Position numbers and translations under genes: made by a program. The notes below the pieces were generated by a model, which worked only from the letters and a program-made list of their open reading frames with translations, did no database searches and was not told the DNA's origin. A stretch of DNA of 64,000 nucleotides from Meandrina meandrites (taxonomy: Eukaryota > Cnidaria > Anthozoa > Scleractinia > Meandrinidae), in contig OY855903.1 of the NCBI GenBank assembly GCA_963693305.1, positions 51,483,150 to 51,547,149 on the forward strand, written 5' to 3'. Below, piece by piece: positions 42,621 through 55,800 of the stretch; the stretch's first letter is position 1; each line of letters opens with the position of its first letter.

Positions 42621-45600
42621 TAAAGTAAAGCTAAAAAAAAAGAAAAAAATAGATGTTGAATTATAGTGGGAATTACTCATTGTAAATACTGTACATCAAG
42701 GATAAAGCAAGTCAACTCCAACATTGATGTAACATATTAAAGTAAAGGGTAAGTCAGACACTCGGGTAATTATAAACGTAAAAGGAAACAACTAAAGATA
42801 ATTTGACTTGGAGCCTGAATTTTAGCTCCGTCATTTCAAAAGGAGGATGACTTTGATGCCAGTCACCTTAGGATGTATTTACAAAAGATAGGAATTTTAT
42901 TTCTTACAAATCCAAGAATTTGAGTGTCAGTCAACAAGGAACATTCATTTTATTGACATGACCAAACAGATACTGAAAGATGCAAAAAAAAAATTGTCCA
43001 TTAAGAATGTAATCGTAATCAGAGGGTTTGTTTTTTGTAAAGGTGCATGAATGTCAACAAGTGTTAGTTACTTGCATGTTTGCCAGTAGTATCTTTTATC
43101 AACTGAACCTGTAAAAAAGAGTTGAGGACTTTGCAGTAATAAATATCTTGAAAATAATATCTGATGAGTGATTTGGTTAGTTCAATAATAATTTATTATT
43201 GTTGGAAACAGAAGAAGCCTGTTAATTCAGTCACTTTTCATCAGCTATCTACTATTCAAAGTACCGGAAATAATAAATGAATATTATCATAACAATAGAT
43301 ATCCCACAATCCTCTGCGCTGTATATATTACCGTGATTCCTTCCTTTGTGCACATTTCTCCTACGACATCACTCATTGTGTATGCGAACCCACCCACCCA
43401 CCCCCAGCATGACGCGGTAACAGACCTTCATGCACATGAATATACCGCTGTCCACACTCGTGGACAGCACCCATTTTCACCCCTCCATATCTCATTGTCC
43501 TATATATTCATGTGTATTGTAGGTGCTTTGAATATACTACTCTCTTAACACAGGTATGGAGAGGCAGCTACATTCAAACTGACAATCCATAATCACACAG
43601 GCCTAGAAATTAAAGCTTTAAAAATTTGCCAGGTCCTTGAAAATGAAACAATTACAATTTCCCCTTAAAAAGTCCTTGAATTTTTACCAGCAGTCCTTTA
43701 TATTTTTTTGAGATGTCCTTGGATGCTCGGAAAAGCAATGTTTTGACACTGTATGAGCTAGGACCTGCCTGGGGAGATGGAATCCATGCTGCTTGTATGA
43801 ATTTAAAAATGTCCCATGTCAGTGTTTTATCGAACCTTATGTAACTTGACTTTGCTGTCAAAATTTTGGCAAGAAGGTTTTCTTTACTCACAATTTCATT
43901 CTGTGTGCTGGGCTACTTTTCAAGCCATGTCGCTTGTCACAATTTACCTTGACAGGGCCTCTGGCATGCATAGACACGCCAAGAACAAGGTCTCAGGCTC
44001 AAAAAATTAGCCATTGATGATATTTTGTGTTGTCCCCCATTGTCATCCCAAAATAAAGCTGCGAAGAATACTTCCACCTCCCCCCAGCCTTTACGAATTT
44101 CATGTGATCCTGAGGAAAACTGATCCCTATAAATGTTGCCAAATTGTCAATGAATATACTTGGTGAAAAAAAGGTCTGACCTCTGTACCAACCATGTACA
44201 TATTATCCCCTGGTCCATGGGTAGTGTTCCAGTACAGACCTAAGTGTGATTTTTATTACCGATGTATTTTGAAGCACTGGTCAGACTGAAAGTGGGGCAA
44301 AATCTTCTCATAAAAGTAAAACACATCAGATCGGAATATGGTAGATACTAGTGTATTAATATGATTAATAAGTAAGGGTGTTCATTGCTTAGAAACATCA
44401 CACAACACCTTGAAAAAAACATTATTTTTAAAACATATTTTAATATTATTGATATGCATACCAGTGTGTTAGTGCAATAATGCCCGAAGCATGCACTTTA
44501 AGTGCTTCTTGGCACTACCCATGTTTCTGTTGAATAGCATTACAGACTGCGCCAAAAATATTTTTCTGACCCGATTTTCTTACGTGATTACTTATCCTCC
44601 TATAGTATACAGACACTCTTTTCCCTTGTCACATTGGCAGGAACATGTGACAAGCGCAAAGAATGACTGCATTGGAGGCATGGTTACTCAGGACAGTGCA
44701 AGGATGACTCCCATAGCCTGTTACCATATCAACACTACTAACAACCCCTGTTCTCTGCAGAGGGCTCTTTTTTCATGCAGGCTGGGAAATTGGGAGAGGT
44801 GAAAAGTAAGTGCACGGAGCCTGGGGGAAAGGGAGGCCTATTTTTCATGTTTTTTTCGCCCTTCCCCTTGCTGCCCCCCACTGAAGGAGCCTCTCCAGAG
44901 GAGAGAGACTGAACAAGTGTTAAAGTTTTAAATTAAATAGGCTTAATGATCATGAATAACATCTCTTGCTTCAAAAAAGAGTAGCACTACTACACTTGCC
45001 AATTAACTTCTTCTGAGTCAAAGATTTCCGCCAACATCTTGAAGATTGCCGAAGAATCTTGGAACATTTCCCAGTCTCTGAGTCCCAAGTACTTTTTCCT
45101 TCTAATCATTCAAAAATCTGAGAGTTCAGGATAAATACTGTCATTTTCATGTACTTTTCTTGCATTGCATTGTTTCATTAGTTTACGTACTATTAGAGAA
45201 TGTGACAGATCAGGCTGTAAGAGCTCAAAGTTTTCAACGAGGCATGACTAGGCACCAGAAATTTGTCTGTTGGCATGTGATTGGATTTTCAGGCCTGATA
45301 GTGTAAGACTTGCACCTTAGGCGTAAGATTGACAAGTATTAATACAATCATTGTGAACAAAATGTTGGCATTTTATGTCACCAAATCAGTTAAAATTTAA
45401 TACCTCATTTAGCCTGCAGTGCATGCATTTTGCGCGTCAGAACACTCAATAATAATCTGATTGATCGATTGTGTTTAGTCGCCATCTTTTATGCTTGATG
45501 GGTTGAGGCCAAGATGGCGGTCGATCGCAAAAAGTAGTCAGCGATCACGCCCTTATCAGATAAATCATCCTACACAGAAAAGTGGTACCTAATTATACAA

Positions 45601-45910
45601 TATTGTATGTGGTCCCCAAGGGGGGAGGGGTACAGTTCTTGATGAAAAAAAAATTTATGGATGAACTTGTGTTTCAACACCTCAAAGAATAACTACAAGT
45701 AGAGAGGAGATTAACATTAACCCTGAAAACAGTGCAACTTATGCAAACAAAGATCAAATATATTATTATGTTCAAGGTTAATTATAACTTACACACATAT
45801 TGTGCCTTTCAATAACAAACCAACTCTGATGTTCAAAACCGAATTGACGATTGTTTTCATTTCAAACAGACTGAAATGTAACAATCACAATAACTGCGGT
45901 TGACCAATCA

Positions 45911-45955
45911 GGAAACACAAGCTCACTTTAACCGGTTAAAGTGAGCTGTGTTTCC
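45911..45955. repeat. 45-bp near-perfect palindrome
   Basis: GGAAACACAAGCTCACTTTA and its complement meet at ACCGGT with one unpaired base. The flanks GACC…/…GGTC extend the symmetry loosely. It may be a fold-back element remnant or a cruciform. Confidence 0.75.
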
Positions 45956-46756
45956 TCACAGGTCCACCCAAATTATTGACGGTAGTTAAAAATGTAACTG
46001 TTGATTGAGCAGAGTTTGTGTGTTATTTAAGTGTTCAGTAATCCCCTCCCAGACATATAATGTGTGACAAATGCGGACGGCAGACTGGCACTCGGATTAG
46101 TCTGGATAGCATAAATTTCTGGTTAGCCTGAATAACGTTCTGCTTAGCCTGAATAGCACTTTAGCCTGTATGTCTACATTCAGCTTTCAATAATAATGGT
46201 AGCACAATATATACTAAGAAGTCCGCTGGTCCGCAGTCCGCATTTGTTGTACATGTACCACCAGACGTACCTATATATAAGTTACGCAAATAGTGGGAAA
46301 TTTTGAATTTCCTTTTTTTTTTCTGAAAACCCTAAAAACTGTATAATCATCAATTTCATACCCTCCCTTGATGGTTTATATTAACAATCAAAATCTACAC
46401 AGTTAATTATGCAGAGTGTGTGACAGGCATAGATTGCAGGGTGAGAAGGGTGGGGAGAAACCACCTATAAATATCACCTATATTTATCAGAAGATTAATA
46501 TAATTTCTGAAAATAATTCTTTTTTCATGTACGGTAATGACACTGGACAAGACTGGTTCAGTGTCAATTATGCTCTTTTCCAGAACATATTCATACTTCC
46601 CCCATGGAATTTTTTTTTTGTTTGAGCCCAACCTCTACCCCCTCTCAAAATTTCTTTTAAAACTTTTTGTGCGAGAGACCCCCCACCCCATTGGAATTTC
46701 AAAATTATAGCCTTCCATGAGGAGGGTATGGACGTTTTCTGGAACCACAAAATAAT

Positions 46757-46762
46757 TTTATT
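46757..46762 (-). terminator. Possible polyadenylation signal of GCAT
   Basis: AATAAA on the minus strand, about 110 bp past the GCAT stop codon. Confidence 0.4.
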
Positions 46763-46870
46763 TTAGATGTGTTATTAATTAAATTTGCTTTGACATGCAA
46801 TGCAAAGAATTGTTTTATGACCCTCTCATTAATGAAAATTGATGAAATTATTACATTCGGATTGAGTAAT

Positions 46871-49800
46871 TTAAATAACTCCCTTCTTTTTTCCTACATC
46901 AATAAAAGCCTCAACACAACGTTCAATCTCCTCTGTGCTGTGGGCGGCAGAGATCTGGACACGAATCCTAGCTTTGCCTGAACATAAGAGAGATAAATAA
47001 AAATTATTTATTTATTTAATACCTTTCTATTCAGAGTTTACCGTATTTAAAAACATGTGATTTGTTGAATTGCAGCTTGATCTGTCCTCAAGGGGCAGGA
47101 GGCAATTAGTGGGCATAATGGGAAAGTCAAAGAACAAACTGCAACTTTGTTTTGGCTAAATCTTCATGTGGAAACAATCTACAACTAATTTTCATTTCAT
47201 TTTTTTTTCAATAATTTCTTATGTGAATACTGTACATCCCAGTACACCTGGCTACAGATATGGCTTCATTATAAAAGATTAAAGACTGACAGAAGAAACA
47301 GTCTTTCCTCATAATTTCTTTACTGAGGGGTCACCTTTTCGCTATTTTTGGCTGAATGTCAGCTGGTGGGAGCTTATTCGACTGGAGGGACTGGGCACTG
47401 GGCATTTATATTTCAAGGTATGAACAAAAACCTTCAAGAGCTTAATTTCATAATAAATATCAGCTAATGTTTATTGAGAAAACTGGGAGATTTCAAGCCT
47501 TCGTCAGGAGACCGGGAGAAGTGACAAAAAACCGGGAGTCTCCCGGTGAAACTGGGAGGGTTGGCAGGTCTGGAACTAAGCGCACATGTCAAATAAATTA
47601 AGCAAAGCGCAGGCATATAACATGAGAGTTATAATAAATTGAATGTCTTTTGAGTTAATATACACATTGTATCCTGTAGGGGCACTAGTGATACTTGTAT
47701 TCTTTTGATAATTTGAAAGCTGATTAACTTGTTGGGTTTATTGGCATTTTAGGCTGTGATTGTCTTAAGGTGACACAGGAATGTGAATGGTATTTTTGTT
47801 TTCTTTTTTTCTCCAATGTCTACATGCATGCAGCCATTAGAAAACTGCTCTGTAAGTAACATACATCAAACATGTCAGACAGTGTTTCACCAGGATATCC
47901 AAACACTGAGAAGAGAGTTGAAAATACGATAGGCAGGAGGGTATTTTTGACGAAATTCAAGGCGTTTGGGAAGCTGATGAAACACTGTCTCATTAAGTGT
48001 TTGATGTATCTACTCAATGAAACAAAAACTATGGAGTAAAGAGAGAAATAAAATCATAAAAATCTATGCTCCTTCACAGTTATGACTTTCTTTGTTTTAA
48101 CTTGATGCAATATTATTATTAATGAGTTTGAGAATACAACATCAAAATGACAAAACTTACCCTTGGGAACAACAGGAAATGTAAAACCTATCACATAGAT
48201 TCCACGCTCTACAAATCAGAAAGAAAGAGAAAACAAATCAAATCTTTACAAAACAACTCAGTTCATTCAATAAGCAAAAATTAAATCATTTCAATCAGTT
48301 AACAACTTACGCTATATAGACAATCAGTCGATGATTGATAAGCTTTGTGAATATGATGGAAGTAATTAACATAACAACATATATTTTAATTTTTGTTTTT
48401 ATTTTTCTTGTATGATTAAATCTCCGACTAATCAATACATTTGGTCAGGATGAAAGACCCACCTAACATTTCATCAGCAAACTCCACAGCAAGCCGTGCT
48501 TCTCCTAACATGATTGGTGTTATTGGGTGACCTTCACCCTGTAATACCGATAAATAATACAAAAAATATTATTGAAATGTAAATAGCCATGGTCTATCAA
48601 TAATTTGGGATTAATTTACGATCTGTATTTTCTCAACTAATGGCCCTGCCACCACAATTTTTTCTACCTGCAGTTTATTCAAGTTCAGTATTTATACCTT
48701 ATTGTTGTAGCCACATTATGTGATAAATAATACTAAAACAATTTCCACCTCGAATAAATGCTCAAGTAACTTATTTATAACATTGCACCAGTTGGAGGCC
48801 TGGTGCATGTTTATATTCAGAGCCCAGCATTAATTGAGTCTTATAAATGTGAGGCTGAGCGAGGCATGCAAGGCAAGGCAGCGAGGCACGAGAGGCATGC
48901 AAGGCAGAAATCTTTAACCCCAATAAAAAGGCTAACTGCAAGCTATCTAAGCTAACCAAACTGCTACTTAGGCTTACCAGAGTACCTTGTAGGCTAACTG
49001 AAGTACTATGTAGGCTAACCAGAATGGTTTGCACGCCTCGCTGTCTCGCATTTTGTAACAACCCCATTTATCAAGAAAATGCAGTATGCAGAAGGTAAAA
49101 CTTATGGTTAATGGAACATTTGAGTACTTATTTTTCATACTTTGAGATAAGTTACTTACAATGATGTTAAACCCTGCTGCTGTCATTTTGGTTCTAAATA
49201 ACTTGGTGTTATCAGCGACTTTTTTGATCAGGTCCGAGCCATTCATTAACAGATCAAACACCTGAGGAATTGTAAAAAAAGGTATGTTTAACAAGAACAA
49301 GACATCTAGCAGGGGATTAAACATGAAGCAAATTCACAAATATACCATTTTACAGTTGTCTGCTCAGAGTCCTGGCCCTTGAATGGTAGAGAGGCTGGAG
49401 GTGACGGGCGTTAACAAAACCAGGATCGGACCGGATTGACAAAACCCGGACCGGATGTGATCCGACTGACAAAACCTGGGTCGGATTCGAAAAAGTCACA
49501 CAAGTTCTTCAGTCTCAGACCATCGGCAACTGTTTTTCACCACCTGCTAGTTTATGGCACCAAGGCTACCCAACTTGAAGCAGAGGTAAAAAAGTTTTAC
49601 AAATAATCAATAAAAAAAGCGGGATGTAGATCTAAGGTAACCGCACCTCGTAATCAGACCGTGTTGGTATTATTCCAAAAGTGAATATCTAAGTTCAAAA
49701 AGATTACGAACTAAAACAAAATTCAGGTTTTTTTAGTGCTTTGAGGGCTGTACATGAGGATGTGAGACAACTGGCAATCATATTTTTAATTTAGAACTAG

Positions 49801-52800
49801 AAGAGATAATTACAATAATCATTATACGAGACATTCTGAGAGTTTGAAGATCCATGCAAATCAGTTATAGCTGATAAGACCCTCTACAGTGAGAGGATCC
49901 GGTACTAATTCTATTTCGCCACAGTGGTCCTTGCAAATTTGTGTTCGTTTTTACTGCTAATGCAATTTTCCTGTTCGTATCTTGCCCTTCCTTCTTGATC
50001 TTTCCCTCTAGGAAAGAAAATCATAAGCAGGGTCACTGAATAACAAAACTTGTTTCCAAGATAATACTGACGAAAAAGAAACACACAGCAAACGTCTCCT
50101 TACCTCTTTCTGTGTCATATTCGATTAGAGATATCACGTGACTATTTTGGTGGGAATTTATGGATTTTTTGGGATCTGATCCGGGTTTTGTCAGTCGGAT
50201 CACATCCCGTCCAGGTTTTGTCAATCCCGTCCAATCCGGTCCAGGTTTTGTCAATCCGGTCCGATCCGGGTTTTGTTAACACCCGGAGGTGACCTTGTTT
50301 TGATTCAGACCTCACTGCTTTTGTTTTGTGAATTAAGTTGTTCTAAATGCTAACTAGTCTCTATTCACATGATAAAGCAGAAAGGTTTGTATTAATGCAA
50401 GGTCACCTCAAACCTTGCTACCATTCAAAGGCCACGTCACTGAGCAGACAACTGTAAAATGGCCTATTTTACAACGTCCAAGAGTCAACATGTCAAAAAG
50501 CTTGTCAGTGGCAGAGACTATGGAACAACCAAATGAGTCTTTCTGATACAACAGATGAATAATTTTGCCTAGCTGTCCTGGGCTGAGCTGGGCTGTGTGA
50601 AAGCTCATTAACACTTATCTGGGATTAAAAGTTAATAAAGGATTCAATGTGTTTTTAGTTTTTATGTGTTGTGGAGTTAGAGATAAAATGACGTTGAACC
50701 TGGAGGACAGAAAATATAAACAAAAACCTCACTGTAAAGGAAAAAAAAACTGAAAATAAAGAAATCACATTAATCCTGGATTAGCTTAACCATGCTTCGA
50801 AGCACCTAAGCCACTGGTCATCGATGCAGCTGCTTACCTTACTGGCCCCGCCCACCACAGGAGGAGGTAGCGTGTTGGAGAACAGATAAGGACGGGACTT
50901 CTGACGTAGCAACTGGATCAGCTGTTTGGGTCCTGTTGTGTAACCACCTAATATAAAAAGCACAATAAAATGATTAACAAAAGAGGTTCTCCTTATAGCG
51001 TCAAGCAGAAAACAACACAGCTGCATCTGTATGCCTGCCCAGCAATATATTTGTTGGTATAGGCAACAGGATTTAAAAAAAAAAAACTTGTTATGTTGGC
51101 AATCTGCCAGTGAATGGATTGTCATATATAATTGAGGAAAGTATCTACTAAAAATATATTAGACAGAGAAACATTTGAGTTATTATTACATTGCTTCACA
51201 TAGGTGAAGGAGTGCTTGATGCAAAAAATACATGCAGAGCAAAATACAAGTTTTGGGACAAAAATTGAAGATTGTATCTGAATCTTACTTGAGTTTCACG
51301 TAGCTCTGAGGAACGCTTTGTGTCTGTAACATGAATGACCGCATGAATAACATGGAATAAAATGCATGTGATACCTGCTCCACCACCCAAAGCTTTTCCA
51401 AGAGTAGAGTTGATGATATCTACACGGCCCTTGCACTTCAAATAGTCCTCTGTTCCCCTAGAAAATAAACAGTAAAATTAAAGGTGACATGCCTGTGGTT
51501 TCTGGGAATATCCATATATGCCCACCCCAAGAAAGATCACTGCAAAGGATTTTGAAGGAGGGGTGTTCAAATAAAAAAAAAACTTTCATGGGATCTGGAG
51601 GGTTTATGGATATTTCCTGGAACAACACGCTAATCAGAATTTGTTACTGTGGACAATGGTTTTACTGGCTCCTACATTTAAACCTACTTAACAAGGACAA
51701 CTCATTTACACCGACATTCTCAGTCGACCCTACTGTGCCTGTGTGTTTGATTAAACTAGTTAGACAGGGTTTGGAATTATAGATGACACAAGATCTGCGA
51801 TCACCGAATGTGTGAGCCCTTAAAGGGGGGTCTGGAACATGTCCCTCAGAATATTTTGACACCTAGAAGCTCTCAGAATGCTTATTTTCAGCATTTTTCA
51901 GAAGGAATTTTTTTTTCAAAAAAATCAAGAATCTTGTTCAACTGAGAACTGTTTTCCAAACTAAACATATTTCTGGGTTAAAATTTAAATGATCAAGGCA
52001 CGTGCCTGCATGGTCTTGCTTCTTGCTAGCTTCAGGCCTCTACTAAATTTATTGACAAAATTAAGGAAGTCATTGTGGTCAGGGGCTTTTTTATATCAGT
52101 TGCCTGATTTTATTGAGATCGAGGTACGAGACAAATGAACAAAGTCACATTGTCAGGTCCAATCTTCCAATAATATAGTACGATGTTTTAAATAAACCAA
52201 TCAACTTGCACTTCAAATGAAATTAGGCCAGGATTATATCATTAAGCATTTTTCCTTTACTGCAATCATTTAAGTGCATAATGGTAAAAATAAATCAGAT
52301 GGTAATTAAACATAAACATATACAAACCCCCCTAATTTGCTTAACTGCTGGCATATCAGTGGTTATAAATGTCTTTGTCCGAAAGACTGTACTCAAAATT
52401 TCACAGTTGCCCTAGGCTTGAAACTTTTCTTCCTCGCCAATAAAAAAAAAAAACAGCGCGCTGCAGCCTTGATAACGAATGACGAAACTACATCTTTATC
52501 GTGTATTAAAATTCGTCCGCTGTTAGCTTGTTCACGCACCAAGATGATGCGCCAGTTGTGGATTTGAGGTAAGCTTAGTCCAGGTTAATATTATTCATCC
52601 GTTCGCGTTGTCACTGAAAAACTTTGGGTTTCGACGGCGTTTTCGTACAAATGTTAGCAATGTGAACGGATCCGTGGGTTTCAACGGAATCCTGCCGTGA
52701 ATTACGCCTGGTAAACGCCATTTTCAGTATTTTTAAATCCTAAACAAGCAAGGTTGCTCTTGATTTGATTTGCATATGCATGTTTTCGCTGGCAAAAAAA

Positions 52801-55800
52801 GAAAAAAAATATATGGGAAAAAATTTGGGAATGAAGCGACTCTGAAGAGAAAAAAAAGTTACCGGGCAATGTTTTACTACTAAATAGAAAAGTACCCTAA
52901 AAGTCACTTACGTTAGTCTTATGGTGTCGAACAAAAGGGAACGAAAAAAAAGCTCACGACAGGATTCGATCCTAGACACTACTGACTGTGCACGCGCTTC
53001 GTAGTCACTCGCGCTATCCATTGTGCTACGGAATCACCGCGGGATTACTTGGGAGAAATTTGTAAACAAATAATGACGCGACATTACGTGTTGTGTCACA
53101 TGCCGGGTGTTGTTGCATGCATACAGGAAAACTAACTAACGAATGTCGAAGCAAAATCTTTTAAATTCGCCCGCTGTCTGCTTTTTCATATCAAGGTTAT
53201 GTGCCAGTTGTTCAAATGAGCATTTGAGGTAAGATTAGCCAATATTAACTAATTCATTCGCGGTGGCACTGATTAAACCGTTCAAAACTTTGGTTTCGAC
53301 GGTGTTTTCATATAAATGTTAGCAATGTCAACGGCTCCGTGGTTTTCATGTAATCCTGCCGTGATTTACGCCTGGTAAACGCTGTTTCAGTATTTTTAAG
53401 GGCAAAATATAAACCCAAAACAAGCAAGGTTGCTCTTGATTTGATTTGCATATGCATGTTTTCGCTGGTCATTGTTCGTAGAAACAAAAGGGTTCTTTTG
53501 TTTCGGCTTCGCGAAATGCATAACAAAGAAGGCCGCTACGAAATTCGACGTTTTTTGCATACGTTATTTCTCAGAAACTAAACCCAAACCAGCGAAAAAA
53601 ACTTCAGAACAATGTCTCTCGAGTAACAACAAGGTCACATGCCAAAATTCAGCTATTTTTGAGCACTTTTCAAAATGACCGAAAAACCAGGGGGACGTTT
53701 TCTTTTGCGGCCCTTCAATTGTTCATTTTTGGACATCATCTGCATCAGAGTAATTCATTTAGTAATTCATATTCCCCATGCAGTTTAATTTGGCTGCATC
53801 ACATGCTAAAAGTATTTATAATATACCTTCCTGTTTCACCAAAGAATCCTGTGGCATGGCATTCGTCAATAAAAGTCAGTGCACCATACTTCTCTGCCAA
53901 GTCACACATCTCACTGTTAAAGAAACCATCACATGCACATGTAATAACAGGCTTGTACCAGGCTTTTAGCCAGGTGGGAGTCCAGGAGTCCTATGGATGG
54001 CCACGTCATAATTTTCAGAGAAATTTAATATGAATAAATGTGTACAGGAGTTGACTAATTTTGAGAGCTAGCTTGTGATTGTTCATCAAAGGTTTACGCG
54101 CAGTGACAAACAAAGAACTAGTTTTGTCAGTGACTTACTTAAGGGGAGCAACATTTCCATCCATGCTAAAAACACCATCTGTAGCTATCAACTTCATCCG
54201 TGCACCCTCGGCTTCTTTCAGCTTCTCCTCAAGGTCTGATAAAGAGTTTGAAACCACTGAGTCAAGTGACTTACATTTTCTTCAAGAAATTCCTTCACTG
54301 ATTATTGAGAACATATACCTTGTCCTACCAGTAAGGTCAGCAACATCATACCTGCCATGTCTTTATTTTTGTACTTGAATTTCTTGGCCTTGCATAGCCG
54401 CACTCCATCAATAATAGAGGCATGATTTAATTCGTCACTTAAGATAGCATCATCTGGACCCAAAAGAGCCTCAAAAAAACCAGTGTTTGCATCAAAACAG
54501 CATGGATATAGAATTGCATCTTCACGCTCATGAAACCTTGCTATCTTTTCCTCCAGCTCCTTGTGAAGATCCTGTGGATTAACAGATAAGTAAACAAATA
54601 TAGATTAAAGGGGTTTTCCATGAGTGCCAAACATAATATTTCACAATAAATATTGCTTTGGTTTGCTTTGGTTTGTGATTGATTAAAAGATAGTCACACA
54701 ACTTCCAGAAATCAGAAATAGACTAAAACCTATTGTGATTCAATGACTGTTTTTCCATGCTTCAAAATCTTACTTTGAACCAAATCAGCTTAGAAAAAGT
54801 GAATATTATTAATAGTCACTATGGATTTTTTAATGTTTTAAACAATTCTAATAAGTAAATCTGATGGATGAAAAAAGTGTGAAGTTGCCTTGCTGTCTTG
54901 TTCACAAACTAAATGTAATCTAGGGAGCAGGGATGGGTGGGTGGGGGCTCAAAATAGAGCTCATGTTATAGTTGATTCAATAAAATTTCTTTATTAATAA
55001 ATATTTGTTAGATGAGTTTACCTGCGTACCGCATATAAACCTGACTGAGCTTAGGCCATTACCATACTTGTCTAAAGCATCTCTTGCTGCTTGAATAACT
55101 TCAGGGTGCGACTGAGAAAAATACAAAAGTAGATCGTAAATTTAGTAAAGTTAATTACATGTAATAATAAATTCAAGATGAAGTCTGAAAATGACTCACT
55201 GAAAGTCCCAGATAGTTGTTAGCACAAAAATTAAGCAGCTTATCACTTCTCCCTTGTACTGCAATCTCTGACGCTTGCTTGGTTGTTATAATTCTTTCAT
55301 CTTTCCATGTTCCAGCTTGTTTAATATCACTAATTTGCGAATCTAAGATATTACGAAGAGCAGCTTGTGCTGCGCTTGCATTACGGACAGAAATTCGCAC
55401 TCCTGAGCAGCCAGTGACATGGAATGCCTTTACAGCTGAGGAAAATAAAATAGTACATGGTAATTTGTGTGGTTCCAGAAGACATCCATACTCCACTCTC
55501 TCGGAAAATCAATGTAAATTATGAGAACACTGATAACACAGGCCCAGTAACTAAAATCGACCATTCACGGCACTCCATTTGCCGATATATACTTTCTACA
55601 TAATGGAAGGTATCAACTTGCTACAGCTTGTTTTGAATTGTAAAGCCTGATGCAATAAAAATCAATCTATTATCACTGCAGAATATCACCCCTTGGTCTT
55701 TTCTATAAGGACCTGACTGCGTGCAGCTTGATCTATAATATTAAGACCTTGGGTCTCTCAGTATTGGGCCTTCATCCCAGCTTATATATTATTTAGATGA

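Larger units (their letters stand above)
42621..46870. other. Gene-poor intergenic stretch
   Basis: No coding region with recognisable motifs on either strand; the longest frame (44491-44802) has no family marks. A 45-bp near-perfect palindrome lies at 45911-45955. A possible GCAT polyadenylation signal lies near 46757 on the minus strand. Confidence 0.5.
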
